This document shows positions 1-7,048 of a stretch of DNA of 64,000 nucleotides, one piece after another (the first letter of the stretch is position 1; each line of letters begins with the position of its first letter). The position numbers were made by a program, and so were the translations under genes. Origin of the DNA: Flavobacteriaceae bacterium. GTDB lineage: Bacteria > Bacteroidota > Bacteroidia > Flavobacteriales > Flavobacteriaceae. The notes under the pieces were generated by a model. The model was given only the letters and a program-made list of their open reading frames with translations. It was not told the DNA's origin and searched no databases. The DNA lies in the NCBI GenBank assembly GCA_028284005.1, contig JANQSO010000002.1, positions 124,001-188,000 of the forward strand, in the 5' to 3' direction.

Positions 1-228
1 TTTTGATTCATCCTTATTGATAAAGCGAAAAAAAGCGGTTTCCATTCCATAGGACAAAACCACATTTCCTAAAATAAGGAAAGCCATCAATGAAGCATAA
101 ATACCGTATTGCTCTTTTCCAAGAACCGTAACATATAACGGCACTAAAAAAATGGCCAAAGCGCGGGGTAAAACCGTTGCCAGGCCATAGATAAAGGTTT
201 GTTTGAAAAGTTTTTTGAAGATGCTCAA
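1..228 (-). CDS. Oligosaccharide flippase / polysaccharide biosynthesis membrane protein, N-terminal part (runs off the window)
   Basis: Reading leftwards from a TTG codon at 228-226, 76 codons stay open to the window edge. The N-terminus SIFKKLFKQTFIYGLATV is followed by a hydrophobic stretch with RALAIFLVPLYV and a second one with LILGNVVLSYGMETAFFRF. This is the usual start of Wzx/MATE-type lipid-linked oligosaccharide flippases of the inner membrane. No ATG lies between the preceding in-frame stop and this homologous start, so TTG is the likely initiator. It follows the lipoprotein gene by about 56 nt on the same strand and may be co-transcribed. Function is inferred from the first two membrane segments only; most of the protein lies outside the window. 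Confidence 0.7.
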   Translation of the reverse strand, partial: MSIFKKLFKQTFIYGLATVLPRALAIFLVPLYVTVLGKEQYGIYASLMAFLILGNVVLSYGMETAFFRFINKDESK

Positions 229-284
229 TACCTTATGGTTTACAGATAAAAGTATTGATATTACTTATGTGCAACACCTAAGTA

Positions 285-806
285 TTAATTCTTGTTATCC
301 GGTTTGGTCTGTGGATAAGCTATCATATCTTTTTTCTCCATACCCGATATCTTATAATACTTCATTTCTCCACTTTGTAAATAGCTAATTACAGCTTCAT
401 TATCTTTTAGGTCAAATGGAAACTTTTTTGGTGGGGTGTTTTGGGCTTCTTTTTTAGGGTCACCATCCATAATAATATCCCGTTCCATTTCATTTTTATA
501 ATAGCCAATGTATTGATTTCCATTTTGCGGAGATCTTTGAGCCTCCAATATTTTTTTTCTGAAGTAAATATCCTTCACTACAATATCTTTGGTGAAATTA
601 CTAAAAGAGATATAGACATTGGTTCCCGATCCACCTTCCTGGATTCCTGAAACCCAATCCTGATAGTAAACTTCACCTAAAGAAAAATCGGGTGTTTGTG
701 TTAAACTATATTTTGAAGCATCGGCTTTTGAACCTCCACAGTTAGAAAAGCTGAAGAGTACAAATGACATCCCTACAAGCCCAATTACATATTTTAATTG
801 TTTCAT
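285..806 (-). CDS. Predicted lipoprotein of unknown function
   Basis: A 173-residue protein begins with a basic-hydrophobic signal sequence (MKQLKYVIGLVGMSFVLFSF) and a cysteine at residue 23 in SNCGGS, giving a lipoprotein signal peptide with an atypical Asn just before the Cys. The mature part is polar, contains no membrane segment and ends in an Asp/Asn/Lys tail. I recognise no catalytic motif; the central segment (NVYISFSNFTKDIVVKDIYF) looks like beta structure. It lies between a flippase gene and the atp operon, separated from atpG by a terminator, so it is its own transcription unit or is led by a promoter in 807-850. Envelope localisation is well supported by the signal; the function is unknown. 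Confidence 0.75.
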   Translation of the reverse strand: MKQLKYVIGLVGMSFVLFSFSNCGGSKADASKYSLTQTPDFSLGEVYYQDWVSGIQEGGSGTNVYISFSNFTKDIVVKDIYFRKKILEAQRSPQNGNQYIGYYKNEMERDIIMDGDPKKEAQNTPPKKFPFDLKDNEAVISYLQSGEMKYYKISGMEKKDMIAYPQTKPDNKN

Positions 807-850
807 TTTTTTATTTTTTTAGGTCACTTCAAAATCCTTGCCGTAAATAT

Positions 851-886
851 ACAAAAAAGCCTTCTGTCTTGTTCAGAAGGCTTTTT
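851..886 (-). terminator. Rho-independent terminator of the atp operon
   Basis: A 13-bp perfect inverted repeat (arms 854-866 and 874-886, AAAAAGCCTTCTG and its complement) has a 7-nt loop and, read on the minus strand, a T-rich tail (rc of 851-858). It lies 20 nt downstream of the atpG stop and upstream of the lipoprotein start, so it ends the atp transcript. The arms are symmetrical with A and T runs on both sides, so it could act in either direction. Confidence 0.85.
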
Positions 887-906
887 AGCACAAAGTAGGT
901 CTTATA

Positions 907-1770
907 TTATCCTGCCAATGCTTCTGCACCACCAACGATCTCTAAAATCTCATTGGTAATAGCAGCCTGACGGGCCTTGTTATATTGTAATTTTAATGCA
1001 TCACGCAATTCGGTCGCATTATCGGTTGCTTTATGCATCGCCGTCATACGAGCTCCATGCTCACTTGCAGCACTGTCCCGAAGTGCCTTAAACAATTGTG
1101 TTTTCAAGCTTTTAGGAATTAATCCTTCAACGATTTCTGCCTTTGAAGGTTCAAAGATATAATCTGCTGTTGCTGTTGCTTCGGAAGTCTTTGGCGGAAG
1201 AATTGGTAAAAATTGTTCCGTCATCACAATTTGTGTGGCTGCATTTTTAAAGTGATTATATACCAATACAATTTTGTCGTATTCTCCTTTAGAAAACAGG
1301 TCCATCAAATTCTCGGCAATCTTAGCAGTATTTTCAAAAGACAAATCATCGAAAATAGCGTTATTATTTTCAATTACTGTTTCGGTCTTTTTTAAGATAT
1401 CATTTCCTTTTTTACCTAAAGTTAAAAAGTCCAATTGTTTTCCTGCATAGACTTCACTGGCCAAAATCTTGGCTTCTTTAATAATATTACTATTAAATGC
1501 GCCTGCCAAACCTCGATTAGATGTAATAGTAACAACCAATACTTTGTTTACTTCACGTTGGTCCGAATATTTACTGCCCGTATCACTGTCCAAAGATGCA
1601 CTAAGGTTTTGCAATAGCTCAGTCAATTTTTCAGAATAAGGGCGCATTGCTGTAATAGCATCCTGGGCCTTTTTCAACTTTGCAGCAGAAACCATTTTCA
1701 TGGCACTGGTGATCTGCATTGTTGATCCTACCGAAGCAATTCTGTTACGTATTTCTTTTAAGTTTGCCAT
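907..1770 (-). CDS. atpG: ATP synthase F1 subunit gamma
   Basis: The 287-residue protein starts MANLKEIRNRI, the standard gamma-subunit N-terminus, and ends with the conserved C-terminal helix region (ARQAAITNEILEIVGGAEAL). Gamma is the central rotor shaft that couples proton flow through Fo to catalysis in the F1 head. Length and both terminal signatures match the family. It is the last gene of atpB-E-F-H-A-G, 15 nt after atpA, and is followed by a strong terminator. atpD and atpC (beta and epsilon) do not follow it, unlike the classical enterobacterial order, so those subunits must come from another locus. Confidence 0.97.
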   Translation of the reverse strand: MANLKEIRNRIASVGSTMQITSAMKMVSAAKLKKAQDAITAMRPYSEKLTELLQNLSASLDSDTGSKYSDQREVNKVLVVTITSNRGLAGAFNSNIIKEAKILASEVYAGKQLDFLTLGKKGNDILKKTETVIENNNAIFDDLSFENTAKIAENLMDLFSKGEYDKIVLVYNHFKNAATQIVMTEQFLPILPPKTSEATATADYIFEPSKAEIVEGLIPKSLKTQLFKALRDSAASEHGARMTAMHKATDNATELRDALKLQYNKARQAAITNEILEIVGGAEALAG

Positions 1771-1785
1771 TCTTTCGGTTTAGAA

Positions 1786-3366
1786 TTATGCTTTGTACTT
1801 CGCTGAAAGGTCCGCAGCAACATTTGTTACGACATCGATAGCAGCGTCTGTCAATTTTCCTCCTTTTAATGTATCCAACGTATCTCTGTGCTTTGCATTC
1901 ATCATTTCCAAGAAATCTCTTTCAAATTCTTTCACCTTCTCAACCGGCACATCACGTAATAGGTTTTTAGACCCTGCATAGATAATTGCAATTTGGTCTT
2001 CAACTGTAAACGGATCGTTTTGAGCTTGCTTTAAGATCTCAACGTTACGTTTTCCTTTTTCAATTACATTTAACGTTGCTGCATCCAGGTCTGATCCAAA
2101 TTTTGCAAAGGCTTCCAGTTCACGGAACTGTGCCTGGTCCAATTTCAAAGTACCGGCTACCTTTTTCATCGATTTGATCTGTGCATTACCTCCTACACGA
2201 GATACCGAGATACCCACGTTAATTGCAGGACGAACACCGGCGTTAAACAGGTCTGATTCCAGGAAAATCTGTCCATCTGTAATCGAAATTACATTCGTTG
2301 GGATATATGCAGAAACGTCACCTGCCTGTGTTTCAATAATTGGAAGTGCCGTTAAAGAACCGCCTCCTTTTACTTTACTTTTTAAAGCTTCGGGAAGGTC
2401 GTTCATCTCTTTTGCTATATCGTCATCTGCAATTACTTTTGCTGAACGTTCCAATAATCTTGAGTGTAGATAGAAAACATCTCCAGGGTATGCTTCACGT
2501 CCCGGTGGACGACGTAATAATAGTGATACCTCACGATATGCTACAGCCTGTTTTGACAAATCATCATAGATAATCAAAGCAGGACGTCCCGTATCTCTAA
2601 AATACTCTCCAATTGCAGCCCCTGCGAATGGAGCATATACCTGCATAGGAGCAGGATCACTCGCATTTGCGGCAACAATAGTTGTATAAGCCAATGCACC
2701 TCTTTCTTCCAATACTTTTGCGATATTGGCAACCGTAGAAGCTTTTTGACCTACAGCAACGTAGATACAATATACCGGTTCACCGGCATCGTAAAACTCT
2801 TTCTGGTTCAAGATAGTATCAATACAAACCGTTGTTTTACCTGTTTGGCGGTCACCAATTACCAACTCACGCTGTCCTCTACCTACCGGGATCATCGCAT
2901 CAATAGACTTAATCCCTGTTTGCAATGGTTCGGTTACCGGCTCACGGTAAATTACACCGGGTGCTTTACGCTCTAATGGCATTTCGTAAGTTTCACCACT
3001 TATTGGCCCTTTTCCATCGATAGGTTGACCCAATGTGTTTACTACACGTCCTACAATACCTTCTCCTACGTTAAGGGAAGCGATTCGCTGTGTACGCTTT
3101 ACAGTAGCTCCTTCTTTAATTTCTTTTGAAGGTCCTAACAATACTACCCCTACATTGTCTTCTTCAAGGTTTAATACGATCCCTTCAAGTCCACTTTCAA
3201 ACTCTACCAATTCTCCATATTGTGCATTGGCAAGGCCGTAAATTCGGGCAATACCATCACCCACAGTTAATACGGTCCCCACTTCGTCTAATGAAGCTGT
3301 TGCTTCAAAACCTGAAAGTTGTTGTTTTAATATTGCTGATACTTCAGCTGGTTTAACTTCTGCCAT
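1786..3366 (-). CDS. atpA: ATP synthase F1 subunit alpha
   Basis: A 526-residue non-catalytic nucleotide-binding subunit of the F1 hexamer. The Walker A loop GDRQTGKT is at residues 171-178, and the alpha signature region around [14 protein letters not shown] is present. The N-terminus ([17 protein letters not shown]) is typical. Length agrees with bacterial alpha subunits (about 500-530). It lies 49 nt after atpH and 15 nt before atpG in the atp operon. Alpha alternates with beta around gamma; the beta gene is not in this window. Confidence 0.98.
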   Translation of the reverse strand: MAEVKPAEVSAILKQQLSGFEATASLDEVGTVLTVGDGIARIYGLANAQYGELVEFESGLEGIVLNLEEDNVGVVLLGPSKEIKEGATVKRTQRIASLNVGEGIVGRVVNTLGQPIDGKGPISGETYEMPLERKAPGVIYREPVTEPLQTGIKSIDAMIPVGRGQRELVIGDRQTGKTTVCIDTILNQKEFYDAGEPVYCIYVAVGQKASTVANIAKVLEERGALAYTTIVAANASDPAPMQVYAPFAGAAIGEYFRDTGRPALIIYDDLSKQAVAYREVSLLLRRPPGREAYPGDVFYLHSRLLERSAKVIADDDIAKEMNDLPEALKSKVKGGGSLTALPIIETQAGDVSAYIPTNVISITDGQIFLESDLFNAGVRPAINVGISVSRVGGNAQIKSMKKVAGTLKLDQAQFRELEAFAKFGSDLDAATLNVIEKGKRNVEILKQAQNDPFTVEDQIAIIYAGSKNLLRDVPVEKVKEFERDFLEMMNAKHRDTLDTLKGGKLTDAAIDVVTNVAADLSAKYKA

Positions 3367-3415
3367 TTTGTTTAATTATATTTGATAGCCCTGAGCCTAA
3401 GCTTTGGGCCACACG

Positions 3416-3958
3416 TTATAAACTTTTACTAAATTCTCTTTTTAAATTTCCTAATTGATTAGCAATACTTGCATTGTATTGTAAATCCCCAACACGAAGG
3501 ATAAATCCTCCTATGATAGTTGTATCTATTTCGTTTTCTATAGTTACACTACTACTACCTGTCAACTCTTTTACTTTTGCCAATACTTGTTCTTCTAATG
3601 TATCAGAAAGAGGCACTGCTGTAATAACTTTTGCAACTTTAACTCCTTTTGATTCATTGTATAAATCAATATAACTTTCTGCAACAGAACTTAATGAGGC
3701 TATACGGCCATTGTCTGTTAATACTTTAATTAGTGATTTTGTATTTTCAGATCGATCTGCAAATATTTTGAGTAGTGCTTCTTTTTTGTCTTCAGATTTT
3801 ATTACCGGGCTTTTAAGCACGGCTCTTAACTCTTTACTATCTGATAGTGTGGTATACACAGATTGCATATCGTCAAATACAACGTTTGCTACATTAGCTT
3901 CGCCTGCTTGCTGTAAAACTGCTTTTGCGTATCGTATACCTGCTTTGCTTCCGCTCAT
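3416..3958 (-). CDS. atpH: ATP synthase F1 subunit delta (OSCP)
   Basis: The 180-residue protein begins MSGSKAGIRYAKAVLQQA, matching the conserved N-terminal helix of delta/OSCP (xRYAxAL). Its C-terminal part contains the diagnostic IIGGFILRVGD and ends in LKREFSKSL. Delta clamps the top of the alpha/beta ring to the peripheral stalk formed by subunit b. It starts 7 nt after the atpF stop, consistent with translational coupling in the atp operon, and is followed 49 nt later by atpA. Confidence 0.96.
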   Translation of the reverse strand: MSGSKAGIRYAKAVLQQAGEANVANVVFDDMQSVYTTLSDSKELRAVLKSPVIKSEDKKEALLKIFADRSENTKSLIKVLTDNGRIASLSSVAESYIDLYNESKGVKVAKVITAVPLSDTLEEQVLAKVKELTGSSSVTIENEIDTTIIGGFILRVGDLQYNASIANQLGNLKREFSKSL

Positions 3959-3965
3959 TTTGTAA

Positions 3966-4460
3966 TTAGTTTAATGTGGCATCACCCAACATGTCTTCTA
4001 CCAGTTTCAATTGCTTGTCTTTGTCTGAAAGCTCAGTCTTCACAACCTTTTCTGCAATCTCTACAGATAGTGAAGCTACTTGATTTTTCAATTCGGCAAC
4101 GGCAGATTTCTTTTCAGTCTCGATAGCTGCCTGTGCGTCTGTAATCATTTTATCTGCTGCCAATTTCGCTTCATCTTTTGCATCTGCGATCATCTTAGCT
4201 TTAAGCTCTCGTGCTTCTTTCATCATTACTTCTCTCTCTGCACGTGCTTCCTTTAAAATGCGCTCGTTATCTGCCGTAAGGTTTTCCATTTCTTTCTTGG
4301 CAGCCTCTGCAGAAGCCAATGCTTCCTTAATAGATTGTTCTCTGTCGTTCACAGTACCTACAATTGGTTTCCATGCAAATTTTTTCAGAAGAAAAAACAA
4401 GATAGCGAACGAGATGAACGTCCAAAATAATAATCCTACGTCTGGAGTAACTAAATCCAT
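3966..4460 (-). CDS. atpF: ATP synthase Fo subunit b
   Basis: The 164-residue protein has one N-terminal membrane helix (about residues 9-26, LLFWTFISFAILFFLL) and then a long, highly charged Ala/Glu/Lys-rich helix to the end, the dimeric peripheral stalk of F-type ATP synthase. Start MDLVTPDVGLLFWTF is typical for Bacteroidota b subunits. It is separated from atpE by a 73-nt spacer that contains a terminator-like hairpin, so its transcript level may be lower than that of atpE. Followed after 7 nt by atpH. Confidence 0.96.
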   Translation of the reverse strand: MDLVTPDVGLLFWTFISFAILFFLLKKFAWKPIVGTVNDREQSIKEALASAEAAKKEMENLTADNERILKEARAEREVMMKEARELKAKMIADAKDEAKLAADKMITDAQAAIETEKKSAVAELKNQVASLSVEIAEKVVKTELSDKDKQLKLVEDMLGDATLN

Positions 4461-4490
4461 TTCTTTATATTTTTATAATCTTTAGTATTT

Positions 4491-4526
4491 AAAAACAAAA
4501 AGGCGGCACAACCAACCGTTGTGCCG
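4491..4526 (-). terminator. Terminator-like hairpin (possible attenuator) between atpE and atpF
   Basis: On the minus strand, directly after the atpE stop (at 4534), a 9-bp perfect GC-rich stem (arms 4518-4526 and 4504-4512, CGGCACAAC and complement) with a 5-nt loop is followed by a T-rich run (rc of 4491-4501). This is the architecture of an intrinsic terminator inside an operon. It is likely a partial terminator or a 3'-end stabilising hairpin that raises atpE (c-ring) product relative to downstream genes; that role is inference. Confidence 0.7.
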
Positions 4527-4533
4527 TTCTTTT

Positions 4534-4788
<255 letters not shown>

Positions 4789-4799
4789 TTAAAAATTAA

Positions 4800-5903
4800 T
4801 TAATGTTCGTGTTCGTGTTCCTCCATTGCAGACCCGATATATAGGGCAGACAATAAAGTAAATATATACGCCTGTATGGCGACTACCAGTACTTCGATCA
4901 CACTAATAAATACCGAAAAGAAGATAGAGGCCGGTGAGACCCATACACTTTCAGCAATAAATATTAAGGAGATCAAACTAAGTACTATAATATGTCCCGC
5001 CGTGATGTTTGCAAACAAACGAATCATTAGCGAGATTGGTTTTATGAATATCCCCATAAACTCAATTGGGGCCAAAAATATTTTCATTGGTACAGGTAAT
5101 CCCGGCATCCAAAAAATATGTTTCCAGTAATCTTTATTAGCTACAAGAGTGGTAATTACAAATGTGATGATCGCAAGCACCAAAGTAAATGCAATGTTCC
5201 CACTTAGGTTTGCACTAAACGGGAAGAAAGGGATCAGTCCCATTATGTTGTTGATCCAGATAAAGAAGAACAACGTAAGCAAGAATGGTAAAAATCTTTT
5301 ATAATGCTTTTCTCCTATATTGGGTATGGCTACTTCGTCTCTTATAAAAACCACTAAAGGCTCCGTAAATTTAGCGAGGCCTCTAGGCACTCCGTTAGCA
5401 TCATATTTCCGCGCAGAAAGGCCAAAGATCAATAGTAATAATACCATAGACAGGAACATGGAAAATACCAATTTGGTAATTGAAAAATCAAGCGGGTGTG
5501 TATTTTCAGGGTGCCCGTCTGCTGCCATTGTCAGATAAGCTCCATTTGCATTCGCAGCATCGGCCGCATAGTAGATCTCTTCGTGATATTTTACAAATTT
5601 CTGTCCGTTCTTCTCAACAATCACACTTCCGGTATCGTCATGATGAAACTCGCTGGACATAAAAGTAACCAGTCCGTTTTCAGTCCAAAGAATTACGGGT
5701 AATGGAATAGAGATAGCATGGCCGTCCCAATCCATAATATGAAAATCATGCGCGTCCTTAATATGATGCATGATCATATCTGTTACGTTAAATTCTTCAT
5801 CGGATTCTTTGGAGGGTGAAGCCGCAAAAGTAGAGGTTGATACTAGGACAAAAAACGCCCCTAATACGAGGCTCTTGATGACGTTGAATTTTGTTGTTTT
5901 CAA
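4800..5903 (-). CDS. atpB: ATP synthase Fo subunit a, long Bacteroidota form with signal peptide
   Basis: The 367-residue protein is roughly 100 residues longer than E. coli subunit a. It starts with a signal peptide (cleavage expected near FAA-SP, residue 28). A His/Asp-rich outer domain follows (about 30-140, with HHIKDAHDFH and SSEFHHDD), then the membrane domain. The essential stator arginine is Arg295 in SLMIRLFANI. The C-terminus is acidic/His-rich (MEEHEHEH). Subunit a forms the proton half-channels against the c-ring. The long N-terminus is usual for this phylum. A near-perfect promoter lies upstream, so atpB opens its own transcription unit although it also follows the porW genes. 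Confidence 0.97.
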   Translation of the reverse strand: MKTTKFNVIKSLVLGAFFVLVSTSTFAASPSKESDEEFNVTDMIMHHIKDAHDFHIMDWDGHAISIPLPVILWTENGLVTFMSSEFHHDDTGSVIVEKNGQKFVKYHEEIYYAADAANANGAYLTMAADGHPENTHPLDFSITKLVFSMFLSMVLLLLIFGLSARKYDANGVPRGLAKFTEPLVVFIRDEVAIPNIGEKHYKRFLPFLLTLFFFIWINNIMGLIPFFPFSANLSGNIAFTLVLAIITFVITTLVANKDYWKHIFWMPGLPVPMKIFLAPIEFMGIFIKPISLMIRLFANITAGHIIVLSLISLIFIAESVWVSPASIFFSVFISVIEVLVVAIQAYIFTLLSALYIGSAMEEHEHEH

Positions 5904-5934
5904 TACAGTGTTTTTGCGTTCCTGAAATTTGGTG

Positions 5935-5965
5935 CAAATGTACTAATAGTAAATGAATTGACAAA
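5935..5965 (-). promoter_or_regulatory. Bacteroidota-type promoter of the atpB-E-F-H-A-G operon
   Basis: On the minus strand, TTTG (5965-5962) is followed by exactly 19 nt and then TACATTTG (5942-5935), a full match to the -33 TTTG / -7 TAnnTTTG consensus. The ATG of atpB is 31 nt further on. It lies in the 69-nt gap between the DUF6168 gene and atpB. Confidence 0.8.
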
Positions 5966-5972
5966 CCAAAAA

Positions 5973-6368
5973 TTACTTTGTTTCCTGGTTTTTAAAAAAA
6001 TTGTTTAGAGAGAAGATCTCGAAAGCTAAAAACAAAAAATAAGGGATGAAAAAATTAACAACTTCTATTTTAGAATTCGTTGATTTACCGAAAAATAGCG
6101 GCAATAAGAATACAATGGCCAGTACCATTTTTACAAGTGTGGAAATTAAAAAAAGATTGTATGTTTTTTTGTTTCCTTTTAAGAATTGATAATTTATAAT
6201 GGCATAAACAATAAAAACCAGGATCGCATTGAATGTATAAATGGTCCAAAGCGGAAAATAAAGCTGTATTTCGGAAAAGAAAGTAGCAAAAATGTAATAG
6301 TGAATTGCAAATAACAATCCCGTAAAAGCTACCAGTCTCAAAAAGAAGGCGAACAGGTCCTTATTCAT
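5973..6368 (-). CDS. DUF6168 family membrane protein (AtpI-like position)
   Basis: A 131-residue protein with four predicted membrane helices (around residues 10-28, 42-62, 75-95 and 105-122) and a short polar tail. I recognise it as the flavobacterial DUF6168 type. It overlaps the atpZ stop as TAATG and lies just before atpB, the position taken by uncI/atpI in other phyla. A role in assembly or ion handling of the ATP synthase is therefore plausible but only inferred from position and topology; no catalytic motif is visible. Confidence 0.8.
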   Translation of the reverse strand: MNKDLFAFFLRLVAFTGLLFAIHYYIFATFFSEIQLYFPLWTIYTFNAILVFIVYAIINYQFLKGNKKTYNLFLISTLVKMVLAIVFLLPLFFGKSTNSKIEVVNFFIPYFLFLAFEIFSLNNFFKNQETK

Positions 6369-6613
6369 TATTTTTTATTTGAAAAATCGGTTACTTGTTT
6401 TATCACGAAATACATGGCAATTGCCACAGAAGCTAAGCTGCAGATGATCGTATAAATTGAATAATCATTAGGGTAAGCCTCATCCAGCTTTACCCCTCCA
6501 TAACTCCCCAGCCCAATAATGGCTATCATTTGAAAAGCTACTCCCGTGAACCGGGCATAATTATTAATTCTGCTGTTCCGTTTTGGTTTTTTGGATTCTT
6601 TGTGATCTGTCAA
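6368..6613 (-). CDS. atpZ: AtpZ/AtpI family protein
   Basis: An 81-residue protein with a basic N-terminus (KESKKPKRNSRINNYAR) and two membrane helices (about 22-42 and 54-72), matching the AtpZ/AtpI family associated with F-type ATPase operons and reported in some bacteria to aid c-ring assembly or Mg/Ca transport. The next Met is inside helix 1, so the start at 6613 must be used. Its first 50 nt therefore overlap the 3' end of the bactofilin gene in another frame. It is coupled by TAATG to the DUF6168 gene. Confidence 0.85.
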   Translation of the reverse strand: MTDHKESKKPKRNSRINNYARFTGVAFQMIAIIGLGSYGGVKLDEAYPNDYSIYTIICSLASVAIAMYFVIKQVTDFSNKK

Positions 6614-7043
6614 AAGGATGATTTTGAGTCTTTAAACTCCCTGTATCTTTGGTTTGCGATGACACTATTGCCGCTTTTTCTTTTCCGGAACCTTTCATGG
6701 TACACGTTGCATTAAAAGTTGCACCGGGCTCTACAGCAAGTTTGCCAACAACTACTTGTCCTTCTATATGTGCTGTGGCTTTTAAGGTAAGTGTTCCGGA
6801 AACGTTTAGGTCTCCTTCAAATTTTCCTTCAATATCTGCATTCTCACAAGTTAAGGTTCCGTTGATAAAACCAGATTTACCTAATACTACTTTAGAGGGC
6901 GTACTTACATTACCTTCTATAGTTCCGTCAATTCTAAAAAACCCCTGAGAATTAATATCTCCTTTTAATTTGGTTCCTTCATTAATGCGATTTTGTCCTG
7001 TGGTTGGTTCTGTCATATTCTTATCTTTTTTATCTGAAAACAT
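6564..7043 (-). CDS. Bactofilin (polymer-forming cytoskeletal protein)
   Basis: The 159-residue protein has the bactofilin core at about residues 22-115: repeated short beta strands with Gly turns (GDINSQGFFRIDGTIEGNV, KSGFINGTLTCENADIEG, VSGTLTLKATAHIEG) that build a right-handed beta helix. Flexible polar tails lie on both sides. Bactofilins polymerise without nucleotide and scaffold membrane-linked processes such as cell-wall shaping or motility. It starts 5 nt after the porW stop and overlaps atpZ by 50 nt, so it is in the porW transcript. A link to T9SS/gliding machinery or cell shape is inferred from context only. Confidence 0.9.
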   Translation of the reverse strand: MFSDKKDKNMTEPTTGQNRINEGTKLKGDINSQGFFRIDGTIEGNVSTPSKVVLGKSGFINGTLTCENADIEGKFEGDLNVSGTLTLKATAHIEGQVVVGKLAVEPGATFNATCTMKGSGKEKAAIVSSQTKDTGSLKTQNHPFDRSQRIQKTKTEQQN

Positions 7044-7048
7044 AGTCG

